The notes: a model not told the origin generated them from the letters alone. A stretch of 19,408 nt of DNA from Phycisphaerae bacterium (GCA_030448225.1 JAUJNJ010000069.1:1-19408), one strand, 5' to 3'. Shown: positions 1 through 8,146, numbered from the stretch's first letter. Made by a program: numbers and translations.

Positions 1-40
1 TCATCCCGAGGGGAGCGGTAGCGACACGAGGGATCTCGGG
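1..40. repeat. Dispersed intergenic repeat, TCATCC..GGATCTC type
   Basis: The window opens with TCATCCCGAG, a short variable core, then GGGATCTC. A related element in the opposite orientation ends GAGATCCTTCGCTGCGCTCAGGATG near 6945-6969. The shared ends (TCATCC.GAG and GGATCTC) suggest a small non-coding repeat family. No coding role is visible. The stretch 41-192 has no convincing gene. Confidence 0.45.
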
Positions 41-192
41 GGCCGGAAGGCGAGAGGCCGCGTCGCGGTGGCTGCTGCGAGAACGGTTCCCGTCAGAACT
101 GCCAGGGCGCGCTCGGCAGACCTATTCATCCCCGCGCCAGATCCGACGCCTGCTCCGCGCGGCGATCGCGACCAGTTTGTGCAGGTCGGCCC

Positions 193-1440
193 TCATCCCC
201 GCGTCAGCACGAGCGCGCTGTTCTTGCTCCCGAACGCGATGCAGTTGCACAGCGCGACGTCCACGTCGGCGCGGCGGGACTCGTTGGGGATGTAGTCGAG
301 GTCGCACTCCGGGTCGGGCGCGTCGAGGTTGATCGTCGGGTGGAAGCACCCGTCGCGCATCCCCAGCACCGTCGCGGCGATGCCGGCGGCGCCGCAGGCG
401 CCCTGGGGGTGGCCGATCATCGACTTCGTGGAACTCATCGGGATGCGCGTCGCCCGCTCGCCGAGGCCGCGCTTCACCGCCATCGTTTCCATCTTGTCGT
501 TCAGCGCGGTGCCGGTGCCGTGGAGGTTGACGTAGCCGACCTCGCCGGTCGCCACGTCGGCGTCGGCGAGCGCCAGTTGGATCGCGCGCACGGGCTCGGC
601 CACGTCCGGGGCGATCTGCACGCGGTGGTAGGCGTCGCACGTCGAGGCGTAGCCGGCGATCTCGGCCAAGATCGTCGCGCCGCGGGCGAGCGCGGCCGCG
701 CGGTCTTCCAGCACGAACATCCACGCGCCCTCGCCGAGCACGAACCCGTCGCGGTCGGCCGAGAACGGGCGCGACGACTTCTCCGGCTCGTCCCACCGCC
801 GCGTCGACACGACGCGCATCTTCTCGAACGCGTGGAGGATGCCGCGCGAGATGCAGGCGTCGGCGCCGCCGGCGAGCATCGACGGCACCGCGCCGGCGCG
901 GATCAGCATCGACGCGTAGCCGATCGCGTCGGTGCTGCTGGTGCACCCGGTCGACAGCACGTGCGACGGGCCGCGGAGGCGCAGCGCGATCGAGATCTCG
1001 CTCGAAAGGTTGCCGTGCGTGCCGGCGGTGATCGAGAAGAGGGACGGCGTGCCCTCGGTGAAGAACTGACGGTACTGCTCCTCGACGAACGCCAGCCCCC
1101 CGCCGCCCGTGCCGAGCGCGACGCCCATGCGGCGCTGCGCTTCCAGGTCGTCGGCCGCCACGTCCCACCCCGCCTGCGCCAGCGCCTCGCGCGCCGCCCC
1201 GACGGCCATCGGGATCATCCGCGGCACCCGGCGGAGCTCGATCGGGCTCAGCACGTCCTCCGGCTTGAAGTCGACCGCCTGCGCGACCGCGCTGGTCTTG
1301 AGCCCGGCCGGGTCGAAGATCGACGGCCTGGAGATGCCGCTGCGCCCGCGGCGGCAGGCGTCGGCGAAGTTCTCGCGACCGACGCCGTTGGGGCTCACGA
1401 CGCCGATGCCGGTGATGACCACGCGATGAGGTCGGACCAA
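193..1440 (-). CDS. Beta-ketoacyl-ACP synthase, FabF/KAS II type
   Basis: This 415-residue protein should catalyse decarboxylating Claisen condensation of an acyl chain with malonyl-ACP in the cytoplasm. It has the full thiolase-fold Cys-His-His triad: Cys166 in STGCTSSTDAIG, His307 in VNLHGTGT and His344 in MIGHPQGACG, plus the supporting Lys339 in SSTKS. Length matches E. coli FabF (413). The chosen start is TTG at 1440, because GGGGAG lies five bases upstream on the minus strand; a later GTG at codon 7 is the alternative. The NLHGTGT form, rather than NAHGTST, is also seen in specialised synthases such as aryl-polyene enzymes, so housekeeping FabF is not certain. No acyl carrier protein or ketoreductase gene is adjacent. 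It lies 361 bases downstream of the RND permease, separated by a hairpin repeat, so it probably has its own promoter. Confidence 0.93.
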   Translation of the reverse strand: MVRPHRVVITGIGVVSPNGVGRENFADACRRGRSGISRPSIFDPAGLKTSAVAQAVDFKPEDVLSPIELRRVPRMIPMAVGAAREALAQAGWDVAADDLEAQRRMGVALGTGGGGLAFVEEQYRQFFTEGTPSLFSITAGTHGNLSSEISIALRLRGPSHVLSTGCTSSTDAIGYASMLIRAGAVPSMLAGGADACISRGILHAFEKMRVVSTRRWDEPEKSSRPFSADRDGFVLGEGAWMFVLEDRAAALARGATILAEIAGYASTCDAYHRVQIAPDVAEPVRAIQLALADADVATGEVGYVNLHGTGTALNDKMETMAVKRGLGERATRIPMSSTKSMIGHPQGACGAAGIAATVLGMRDGCFHPTINLDAPDPECDLDYIPNESRRADVDVALCNCIAFGSKNSALVLTRG

Positions 1441-1495
1441 TTGCGCTCCCCGGACAGAACTGAAGCCGAGCCGCGTCCGGCGGCCGTGCTGGAGA

Positions 1496-1501
1496 ATTGT
1501 A
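1496..1501 (-). promoter_or_regulatory. Possible -10 box (TACAAT) for the ketoacyl synthase
   Basis: The minus strand reads TACAAT about 55 bases upstream of the TTG start. No recognisable -35 hexamer is found at 15-19 bases spacing, so this is only a weak candidate. Confidence 0.22.
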
Positions 1502-1654
1502 GGCCGGGTGTTGAACGGTCGGGTCGGTGGCGGAAGTTGGTAGAGCGCGGCGGTGCGGGCCTCAGCAGCGCTGCTGCTGGTCCCAACGCTTCAGAAGTTT
1601 CAAGATGATCTATTGAGGAGACGTCGACGGCGCGGAGGAATCAAAGCGAAGGCG

Positions 1655-1765
1655 GTTAGCCACGGATGGGGCACCGATGAACACCGATGAAATCAGGACT
1701 CGAACCGAGGTTGGCGGCGATCCCGATCCTATCGGTGTTCACCGGTGCGACATCGGTGGCTCAAC
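1655..1765. repeat. Dispersed inverted repeat A, copy 1
   Basis: The left arm begins GTTAGCCACGGATGGGGC and runs to ACACCGAT near 1688. The right arm (1731-1765) begins ATCGGTGTTCACCGG and ends ATCGGTGGCTCAAC. The arms are near-complementary over about 34 bases and flank roughly 42 bases. A second copy is at 18837-18954. Both copies lie just 3' of a minus-strand stop codon (here 37 bases past the RND permease stop), so the transcript would fold into a long hairpin that could end transcription or protect mRNA. Confidence 0.8.
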
Positions 1766-1801
1766 CTCTTTGACATACTCTTCTCCGCGCCTTCAGCGTC
1801 A

Positions 1802-4800
1802 TTACGCCCTCGGTGGCACGACGCGCGTGCGGAGCGTTGCCAGTTCCCGCTCGCGCTCCTCAGCGTCTGTCACCTCGTGACGCGCCGGCCGGTCGCCGTG
1901 CGTCGTCGGCGGGCGGCGGCGGAACAGGCGGCCCGCCGCGTCCTGCGCGTCGAGCATGAGGCTCATCAGCGCCGGGGTGAGGATCAGCGTGAACACGGTG
2001 CTGACGAGCAGTCCGCCGACGACGACGGCGCCGAGGCCGCGGTAAAGCTCCGACCCCGCGCCGCCGAAGATCACCAGCGGCGCCATGCCGGCCACCGAGA
2101 CGACGACGCTCATGAAGATCGGGCGGACGCGCGTCTGCGTGCTGAGCGCGATCGCGCGGTTGCGGCCCATCCCCTCGCGGATGTAGTTCAGCGCCTGGTG
2201 CACGATCAGGATCGGGTTGTTCACGATCGTGCCGATCAGGATCACGAACCCGAGCATCGTCAGCACGTCCAGCAGGATCTCCGGCTGAAGCTCGTGCAGC
2301 ACGCGCAGCCCGAGGAACCCGCCGACGAGCGCGAACGGCACGCTCATGATGATCACGAACGGGTGCAGGAAGCTCTCGAACAACGCGGCCAGCAGCAGGA
2401 ACGTGATGACCGCCGCCAGAACGAAGCTGCCGCCGAAACGAGTCATGAACTCCTGTAGCTTGTCGGCGCTGCCGGTGAGCGAGGTGCGCACGCCCTGCGG
2501 CAGCGCGCCGCTCTTGCGCATCGGGCCGAGGATCCCGTCGTTGATGATCGTGGTCGCCTCGTCGACCGTCATGTTCGGCGGCAACTGCACGCTGAGCGTG
2601 ACCGACGGCTCGCGCTCGAGGCGGTTGATCTGCTGCGCCGCCGACGTGTCGACGAAGCGGGCGACGGCCCCGAGCGGCATGATCGAGCCGTCGCGCGTGG
2701 CGACGGGGACCTTCGCCAGGTCCTCGCTGCTGCGGTCGAAGCGGTCGCGGGTCATCACGGTCAGGTCGATCACGTCGCCGCGGTCGCGGAAGTCGCCGAT
2801 CACCGCGCCGTCGACCGCCACCTGCGCCACCTCGCGGATCGCCGGCGTGGAGACGCCCGCGGCGGCGGCGCGGGGGCGGTCGGCGACGATCTGCGTCTCG
2901 GCGCGGCCGAGGTCGAAGTTCGAGGGGTCGGCGTTGACGAACGTGCGGAACGCGCCCATCAGCCCGCCGCGGATCGCCGCCGCGGCCTGGCGGACACGGT
3001 CGTAGTCGTTGCCGGTGACGTTGAGGTCGACCGTGGCGCCGCCGATGCGGCCGAGGCGGAAGATCGGCACCTGCGCCGCGAACCCGCCGGTGCCGGGCAG
3101 ACCCTGGATCGAGCCCTGCAACAGCTGCGCGGTCGACGCGACGTTCGACTCGTCGCGCGACGTGGCGCCCATGAACACGCGGCCGCCGAACGCGACGAAG
3201 AAGTAGTTGTCGATGCCGGCCGGCGCCTCCATGCGTTTCAGCGAGTCGATCATCTGCACGAGCGGGCGGGCCGCGGCCTCGGCCTGCTCGGGCGGCATGC
3301 TTGCCCGCATCCCGTCGACCATCTGCTGCATCGCCGGCAGCGCGAACTTGTCGACGCCCTGCCGCCACCCCTGCTGCATCTGGCGGAGCTTTTCGGGCTC
3401 CTTCACCGGGTCGACCTCCCACCACGGCTGGAGCTGCGCCTCGACGGTGGCGGCCATCCGGCGGAACTCGTCGACGCTGTAGCCCGGCGGCGGCGCGAGC
3501 ACGCTGAAGACGAAGTTCTGGTTCCCCGACGGCAGGTACGTGCGCGGCGGCATCAGCCACCAGCTCGCGGCGATCGCCAGGCCGATCATCACGACGACCA
3601 GCGCCAGCCGCCGCATCACGCCGCCGGTGAGCCAGAGGATCAGGTTGTAAAAGCCGGTCGACGTGCGGCTGGCGAGGCGCGCGATCGGCGCGGTGGCGTG
3701 GCCGAGCTTCGTGTCGCCGCCGCCGCGGCTGCCGTCCCCGTCGGCGCCGGCCGCGCCGCCCTCCTTCAGTCCCGCGGGCATCTTGCGGAGGAACTTGTTG
3801 GCGAGCATCGGGATGACCGTCGGCGAGACGACCATGTAGAGGAACAGCGAGATGCTGATCGCGATCGAGATGTCGCGGAACAGCTGGCCGGCCTCCTCCT
3901 CGATGAACGCCACCGGCAGGAACACCGCGATGTTCGCCAGCGTCGCCGCCACAATCGCGCCCCACACCTCGCGGGTGCCGTCGTAGGCGGCGGCGAAGCG
4001 GTCCTTGCCCATCTCGCGGTGGCGGAAGATGTTCTCCAGCACGACGATCGTGTTGTCGATGCCCATACCGATCGCGAACGCCAGCCCCGCCATGCTGATA
4101 ACGTTGAGGTTCCGCCCGGCGAGGTACATGCCCAGGAACGTGCCGATGATGCTGATCGGGATCGACAGCGCGACGACGAGCGTCGCGCCGACGCTGCGGA
4201 GCGTGAGGAACAGCACGACCACCGCCAGCCCCGCGCCGATCAGCAGGTCCTTCGTGGCGGCGTTCACCGAGCGGTCGACGTAGATCGTCTCGTCGTACAC
4301 CTGGAACAATTCCAGCCCCCACTCCTTCGGCTTCAGCACCTCCTCGTTCACCCGGTCGACCGCCGCCTTCAGCCCGTCCATGACGGTGAGGATGTTCGAG
4401 CCGACCTCGCGCTTGGCGTTGATCGCGACCACGTCCTGCCCGCGCGACCGCACGAACGCGACCTGCTTCTTGAACCCGACCGACGCCTCGGCCACGTCGC
4501 GGGCGTAGACCGGCGCGCCCGTGGGCGTGTGGGCGATCACGGTGTCGAGGATCTGCCCGGCGTCGTCGTAGCGGCCCAGCGCGCGGATGCTGACGTCGCG
4601 CTTGCCCTCGACGACTGTGCCGGCCGTCACGTCGAGGTTCTCGCCGCGGAGGCGGGCGGTGAACTCGTCCATCGGGATGCCGCGGACGGCGAGCTTCTCC
4701 AGGTCGACGCGCACCTGCATCTCGCGCTCGCGCCCGCCCACGACGTTCACCTCGGCGATCCCGGGCACGCGCTCGAGCACCGGCTTGACCGTCTCCTCCA

Positions 4801-5344
4801 TGAACGTCTGCAACTCGGTCACGTCGCCGCGGTAGTCGTGGCCGGGCCGCACGTCCCCCCGCGCCGCCCGCTCGACGGCGGGGCGCGTGGCGGCGGGGTC
4901 GTAGTTCAGCGGGCGGACGACCATCCACGCGATGTAGTTGTCGCTGCTCGAATCGACCGACTCCACGACCGGCTCGTCGACCTCGGTTGGGTACTCCGGC
5001 ACCTGCCGCAGCTTGTCGCGCACCTCGTTGAGGGCCGCCTCCTTGTCGACGCCGACGAGGAACTGCATCTCGATCTTCGCCTCGCCCTCGACGCTCGTGC
5101 TGCGCATCTCGCGCAGCCCCTCGACGCCCTTGAGGATGTCCTCCTGCTCCTCGACGATCTCCTGCTCGATCTCCTGCGGGCTGGCGCCGAACCAGCGCGT
5201 CGTCACCGAGATGACCGGCTGGTCCACGTTCGGCGTGAGCTGCACCGGCACGCGGAACAGCCCGATCACCCCGAAGATCACCACGAGCAGCACCGCCACG
5301 GCGACCGTGACGGGGCGGCGAATCGAGCCTTCGATCAACGACAT
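1802..5344 (-). CDS. RND-family efflux transporter permease (AcrB/MexB-like)
   Basis: An 1180-residue inner-membrane proton-driven exporter. It shows the usual plan: TM1 at about 11-30, a porter loop with WFGASPQEIEQEI at 51-63, TM2-TM6 at about 365-515, TM7 at about 578-598, a second porter loop, and TM8-TM12 at about 972-1130. In TM4 the proton-relay motif reads GMGIDNTIVVLEN, so Asp430 is kept but the second Asp of the AcrB DD pair is Asn431. In TM10 the segment reads GTIVNNPILIV (1038-1048), lacking the AcrB-type Lys. It is longer than AcrB (about 1050) because of a Gly/Asp-rich cytoplasmic linker (528-545) and a Met/Gln-rich insert in the second porter loop (about 640-710). The ATG at 5344 follows a purine-rich GCAGGGGGATG stretch. 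It lies 166 bases after the membrane fusion protein gene and is probably co-transcribed. The substrate cannot be told. Confidence 0.95.
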   Translation of the reverse strand: MSLIEGSIRRPVTVAVAVLLVVIFGVIGLFRVPVQLTPNVDQPVISVTTRWFGASPQEIEQEIVEEQEDILKGVEGLREMRSTSVEGEAKIEMQFLVGVDKEAALNEVRDKLRQVPEYPTEVDEPVVESVDSSSDNYIAWMVVRPLNYDPAATRPAVERAARGDVRPGHDYRGDVTELQTFMEETVKPVLERVPGIAEVNVVGGREREMQVRVDLEKLAVRGIPMDEFTARLRGENLDVTAGTVVEGKRDVSIRALGRYDDAGQILDTVIAHTPTGAPVYARDVAEASVGFKKQVAFVRSRGQDVVAINAKREVGSNILTVMDGLKAAVDRVNEEVLKPKEWGLELFQVYDETIYVDRSVNAATKDLLIGAGLAVVVLFLTLRSVGATLVVALSIPISIIGTFLGMYLAGRNLNVISMAGLAFAIGMGIDNTIVVLENIFRHREMGKDRFAAAYDGTREVWGAIVAATLANIAVFLPVAFIEEEAGQLFRDISIAISISLFLYMVVSPTVIPMLANKFLRKMPAGLKEGGAAGADGDGSRGGGDTKLGHATAPIARLASRTSTGFYNLILWLTGGVMRRLALVVVMIGLAIAASWWLMPPRTYLPSGNQNFVFSVLAPPPGYSVDEFRRMAATVEAQLQPWWEVDPVKEPEKLRQMQQGWRQGVDKFALPAMQQMVDGMRASMPPEQAEAAARPLVQMIDSLKRMEAPAGIDNYFFVAFGGRVFMGATSRDESNVASTAQLLQGSIQGLPGTGGFAAQVPIFRLGRIGGATVDLNVTGNDYDRVRQAAAAIRGGLMGAFRTFVNADPSNFDLGRAETQIVADRPRAAAAGVSTPAIREVAQVAVDGAVIGDFRDRGDVIDLTVMTRDRFDRSSEDLAKVPVATRDGSIMPLGAVARFVDTSAAQQINRLEREPSVTLSVQLPPNMTVDEATTIINDGILGPMRKSGALPQGVRTSLTGSADKLQEFMTRFGGSFVLAAVITFLLLAALFESFLHPFVIIMSVPFALVGGFLGLRVLHELQPEILLDVLTMLGFVILIGTIVNNPILIVHQALNYIREGMGRNRAIALSTQTRVRPIFMSVVVSVAGMAPLVIFGGAGSELYRGLGAVVVGGLLVSTVFTLILTPALMSLMLDAQDAAGRLFRRRPPTTHGDRPARHEVTDAEERERELATLRTRVVPPRA

Positions 5345-5400
5345 ACGGCATCCCCCTGCGGGCGGGTCATCATTGCGGCGCGGTACATATAAAGGAGAGG

Positions 5401-5505
5401 AAAACGAGGATGGAAGACGGAGGATTGAAGATGGAGGAAGACGAACGGCGGCCGCGTGATGACGTCTTCCTCCATCCTCTATCTTCCATCCTCTATCCTC
5501 GTTTC
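5401..5505. repeat. Long imperfect inverted repeat between pump genes
   Basis: Two 43-base arms (5401-5443 and 5463-5505) are complementary at 36 positions around a 19-base loop. The right arm is pyrimidine-rich and built from the words TCTTCC, TCCATCC and TCTATCC. It begins 5 bases past the membrane fusion protein stop codon, inside the presumed two-gene operon. In RNA it would form a stable hairpin and could lower or uncouple expression of the permease from that of the fusion protein. It is unrelated in sequence to repeat A. Confidence 0.85.
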
Positions 5506-5510
5506 GGTCT

Positions 5511-6650
5511 TCAACCGCCCGCCGCGGGCGGCGGTCCGGGTGGGCCGGCGGCGGGGTCCATGAGGGCCTCGCCGCCGCGCAGCGCCTCGTTGCCGCGGAC
5601 GACGACGCGGTCGTTCTCGCGCAGCTCGCCGACGACGCTCGCCTTCGCCCCGCCGCCGGGCCCGCGCTTCACCGGCACGACGACGGCCTTGCCGTCGCGC
5701 GCCACGACCACGTGCTGTCCCTGCGGCCCAGCGACGATCGCGTCCTTCGGCACGAGGAACTGCCCCGCGCCCCCCGCCGACAGCAGCATCGCCCGCGCGA
5801 AGAACCCGGGCCGCAGCAGCCCCTCGGGGTTGGGCACGAGCACTTTCACCGGGAACGTGCGGCTGGCCGGGTCGCCGACGGGGAGGATCTGGTCGACCTT
5901 GCCGACGAACACCCGATCGCCGATCGCGTCGAGCGAGAAGCGGACCTCCTCGCCCTTCTTCACGCGGGCGATCAGGTTCTCCGGGACGTTCGTGCGGACG
6001 AAGACCGGGTCGGTCCAGACGACGTCGGCCACCGGGTCCCCCTGCTTCACCCACTGGCCGACCTCGACGTAGCGCCTCGCGACCACGCCGTTGCCGAGCG
6101 TCACGCGGACGTCGGACTTCTTGATCATCAGGTCGAGCCGCGACACCTCGGCCTGCTTCTCCGCCTGCTCGGCCGCCCGCGCCTTCACGCCGGCGGCGGC
6201 GGTCTTGGCGATCGTGAGCTGGTCGAGGAATTCCTTCTCCGGGATGATCTTCCCCTCGAACAGCCCCTTGAGGCGGTTCGACTCGCGCAGCGCGTTCTCC
6301 GCCCGCAGCTTTTCCTGATCGACCTCGGCCGCCAGCGCGTCGGCGGCGGCCTGGGCGGCCTCACGCTGGATCTTCAGCAGCGCGGTATCCATCCGCACGA
6401 GCACCGCGTCCTTCGCCAGCACGCTCCCCTCGTCGAACGACCGCTCGACCACTAGCCCGGGTTGCTCCGCGGCGAGCGTGGTCTGCGTCACCGGCTCGAT
6501 CGTCGCGACGAGCGACTGCGAGAGTTGCACGTCGCGCTTCTCGACCGCCTCGGTGCGGACCGACACCGGGCCGCCCCCGAACTGCGCGCGGGCGACGGGA
6601 GCGGAGAGGACCAGCGAGACGACCAACGCCAAAAGTGGAGGATTACGCAC
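5511..6650 (-). CDS. RND efflux periplasmic adaptor (membrane fusion protein, AcrA-like)
   Basis: A 379-residue periplasmic adaptor linking the RND permease to an outer-membrane channel. A signal peptide covers residues 1-22 (hydrophobic LLALVVSLVLSAPVARA, cleavage likely after Ala22); no lipobox Cys is seen. A biotinyl/lipoyl half-domain follows (about 40-88), then a coiled-coil hairpin rich in Ala, Glu and Lys (about 92-175), the returning lipoyl half with GVVARRYVEVGQWVKQGDP (188-206), a beta-barrel domain (about 210-290) and a membrane-proximal domain ending about 362. The Pro/Gly-rich tail is low complexity. The start is GTG at 6650; no Shine-Dalgarno is seen, but a promoter lies 8 bases upstream. 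Co-orientation with the permease supports the assignment. No TolC-like gene is in the window. Confidence 0.93.
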   Translation of the reverse strand: MRNPPLLALVVSLVLSAPVARAQFGGGPVSVRTEAVEKRDVQLSQSLVATIEPVTQTTLAAEQPGLVVERSFDEGSVLAKDAVLVRMDTALLKIQREAAQAAADALAAEVDQEKLRAENALRESNRLKGLFEGKIIPEKEFLDQLTIAKTAAAGVKARAAEQAEKQAEVSRLDLMIKKSDVRVTLGNGVVARRYVEVGQWVKQGDPVADVVWTDPVFVRTNVPENLIARVKKGEEVRFSLDAIGDRVFVGKVDQILPVGDPASRTFPVKVLVPNPEGLLRPGFFARAMLLSAGGAGQFLVPKDAIVAGPQGQHVVVARDGKAVVVPVKRGPGGGAKASVVGELRENDRVVVRGNEALRGGEALMDPAAGPPGPPPAAGG

Positions 6651-6658
6651 GGTCGGCG

Positions 6659-6687
6659 ATGCTAAATCGCACGGGGGGAGGCGTCAA
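6659..6687 (-). promoter_or_regulatory. Sigma-70-type promoter of the efflux operon
   Basis: On the minus strand TTGACG (6682-6687) and TAGCAT (6659-6664) are separated by exactly 17 bases. The -10 box ends 8 bases before the GTG start of the membrane fusion protein, placing the expected transcription start at or next to the start codon. With no ribosome binding site visible, a leaderless mRNA is the simplest reading. Confidence 0.6.
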
Positions 6688-6726
6688 TTCGCTGACGATC
6701 CTTTGAAGTAGACCCGTTCCGACCAG

Positions 6727-6760
6727 CATCCCCTTTTAGCCGCGGGCCCGGAGGGCCGCG
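6727..6760 (-). repeat. Dispersed 'GCGGCTAAAAGGG' repeat, copy 1
   Basis: The minus strand reads a small palindromic head (GGCCCTCCGGGCC) followed by CGCGGCTAAAAGGGGATG. The same layout (AGCCCTTCGGGCGT then GCGGCTAAAAGGGAAG) occurs on the plus strand at 13691-13720. No gene is supported between 6651 and 7010. That stretch holds the promoter and three short repeats. Confidence 0.5.
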
Positions 6761-6835
6761 CGTGTTCCTGCGCCGAGGACCTTTCATCACAGAAACCCGA
6801 ACGGACCGCGGAGTTCGCGGGAATTGTTTGCATCC

Positions 6836-6851
6836 CTCCGCGTCTCCGCGG
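6836..6851 (-). repeat. 'CCGCGGAGACGCGGAG' dispersed repeat
   Basis: The 16-mer CCGCGGAGACGCGGAG on the minus strand here is repeated exactly on the plus strand at 18797-18812. Both are intergenic. Confidence 0.5.
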
Positions 6852-6910
6852 GACCGCATTTTAGTCTTAGCGCTTCTAAAAGTACCGGTCCGCGAGAAAT
6901 GAGCGCATCG

Positions 6911-6969
6911 AAGGGATCTCCCGTGGTTCCTGCGACACCCGCGTGAGATCCTTCGCTGCGCTCAGGATG
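6911..6969. repeat. Dispersed repeat, GAGATCC..CAGGATG type
   Basis: This holds GGGATCTCCC and, after a short spacer, GAGATCCTTCGCTGCGCTCAGGATG. It is the inverse-oriented relative of the element at the left edge of the window. It sits 41 bases past the end of the ComB-like gene. Confidence 0.45.
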
Positions 6970-7010
6970 CCAACTTGCCCACCGCGGTACTTTGGACGCC
7001 CCTTATAGTC

Positions 7011-7730
7011 TCACTTAACGACCGGCGGTTCCGCGGTCGTGTCGTCGATGCCCACGATATCGATCGCGTCGGGCCAGGCGGCAGATTCGATGTCGGGGTC
7101 GAGGCCCGCGGCGGTCACGTTTCGCCCGCCGCGGGATTGCGCCAGGGACGATCGCAGGTCGTCGCGGGCCGCGCGGAACAGGCCAGGCCATCAGGGTGGC
7201 GTCGGTCGCCGGCCGCGCGTCGCCGGCGCGCCTTCATCAACGCGTGGAGCACGGCCCCCGCCCCAGCACGTCCTCCAGCGCGTCCTCGCCGCCGGTGCCG
7301 GCGCACAGCAGCGTGACGTCGAGATCCGCGCGGCCAGCGCCCCGCGCGTGGACGACACGCGTTGACGAGCGCGCCGACGAAGATGGCGGCCGCCCCGCGG
7401 GCCGCGACGATCGCGCGGGTGCCGTTCGTCGTCGACAGGTGCATCGTGCGACCTGCCGCGTTGGCCGGCGTGAACGCCCCGGGGCTGTTGCCGAGGTCGA
7501 ATCCCGCGGGCGCCGAGACAGTTCGCCTCGCCGCACAGCAACCGCCCCCGCCCCGCCGGCCCCGCCCCCGCGGCGGCGGCGGGCGTCGGATAGACGCGAA
7601 TCTCCACGGCCCCGGCCGCCAGGGCCGCCGTCATCGAGGTCGTCGCGCAGCACGTCGAAGACGACCACGCTGCGGCGCTCGATGTGGCTGGGAATGAGGA
7701 GCGACGGAAGAAGACGACGTCGACGTTCAT
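7011..7730 (-). pseudogene. comB: ComB-like 2-phosphosulfolactate phosphatase, frame-disrupted
   Basis: ComB proteins dephosphorylate 2-phosphosulfolactate, known from coenzyme M synthesis; in bacteria without that pathway the role is unclear. The family's segments appear in order on the minus strand but in different frames: an N-terminal NVDVVF strand (after ATG 7730), VVVFDVLR followed by TSMTAALAAGAVEIRVYPT, then TTNGTRAIVAARGAAAIFVGALVNA (about 7370-7435), DVTLLCAGTGGEDALEDVLG (about 7260-7320), and a C-terminal part ending GLDPDIESAAWPDAIDIVGIDD..VVK with TGA at 7011. At least four frame changes are needed to join them. The ATG is preceded by AGGA at six bases. Restored length is about 238 residues, normal for the family. 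No comA or comC homologue is nearby. Either decayed or misread sequence. Confidence 0.8.
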
Positions 7731-7880
7731 GCCCTGTCCTACCCGAATCGGCGTGGCTTCGCCAGGTGTGCAGGCCGAGCGGACAACAAGGGGGAGGCAC
7801 CAGACACGGCGTCTTCAAAATGTGCGACGAGCCTTGCGCTTCGGCGCTCTTGTGGCAGGACCACATCGATCGAGTCCCCA

Positions 7881-7910
7881 TTTAGCCGGCTCGCTTGCGA
7901 GCCGCGTTTA
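7881..7910. repeat. Palindromic TTTAGCCGGCTCGC element
   Basis: CGGCTCGC, a TT loop and GCGAGCCG form a perfect 8-bp stem (7887-7904), flanked by TTTAGC on the left and CGTTTA on the right. The 'palindrome plus GGCTAAA' layout resembles the repeats at 6727 and 13691. The stretch 7731-8062 otherwise holds nothing I can support as a gene. Confidence 0.45.
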
Positions 7911-8062
7911 GATGCAAAGATCGGGAGATGGCGCAACTGAAAGCAATCGACCCGCACCCGATTTTTGTTAACCCTTCTGCCGACTTGGACGCGGCTCGGA
8001 AGCGAACCGGTTCAATGGAACGCACGGTTGCTCCTGTGCGGCGTAAACGCACGGCGCAAAGA

Positions 8063-8095
8063 GGACGGCGGGCGGATTCAATCCGTCCGCCGTCC
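8063..8095 (-). terminator. Hairpin terminator candidate for the zinc-ribbon gene
   Basis: GGACGGCGGGCGGATT and its near-perfect complement form a stem of up to 16 bp with one mismatch and a minimal loop. It lies about 50 bases past the stop at 8147. On the minus strand it is followed by CTCTTTGC, a weak T-rich run. Confidence 0.5.
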
Positions 8096-8146
8096 CGATG
8101 ATCAGATCAACGCGACCGGAAGACGAGTCGCCGCGTATCCAACCTT

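Noticed and set aside
122..195. Mini reading frame of 24 codons (MRADLHKLVA...) overlapping the ketoacyl synthase stop in an ATGA
   Set aside because: The overlap hints at translational coupling, but the product is very short, Arg-rich and lacks any recognisable feature.
340..1608. Long open plus-strand frame opposite the ketoacyl synthase
   Set aside because: It is Arg/His-rich and lacks domains. High GC leaves long antisense frames, and the minus strand has the full catalytic triad.
1860..5351. An over-1100-codon second frame on the minus strand and a 564-codon plus frame within the permease gene
   Set aside because: Their translations are Arg/Pro/Asp/His-rich with no membrane segments, while the overlapping RND frame matches along its full length.
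7739..7957. Minus-strand frame of 72 codons upstream of the ComB-like gene
   Set aside because: It runs through a palindromic repeat, has no ribosome binding site and no recognisable sequence.
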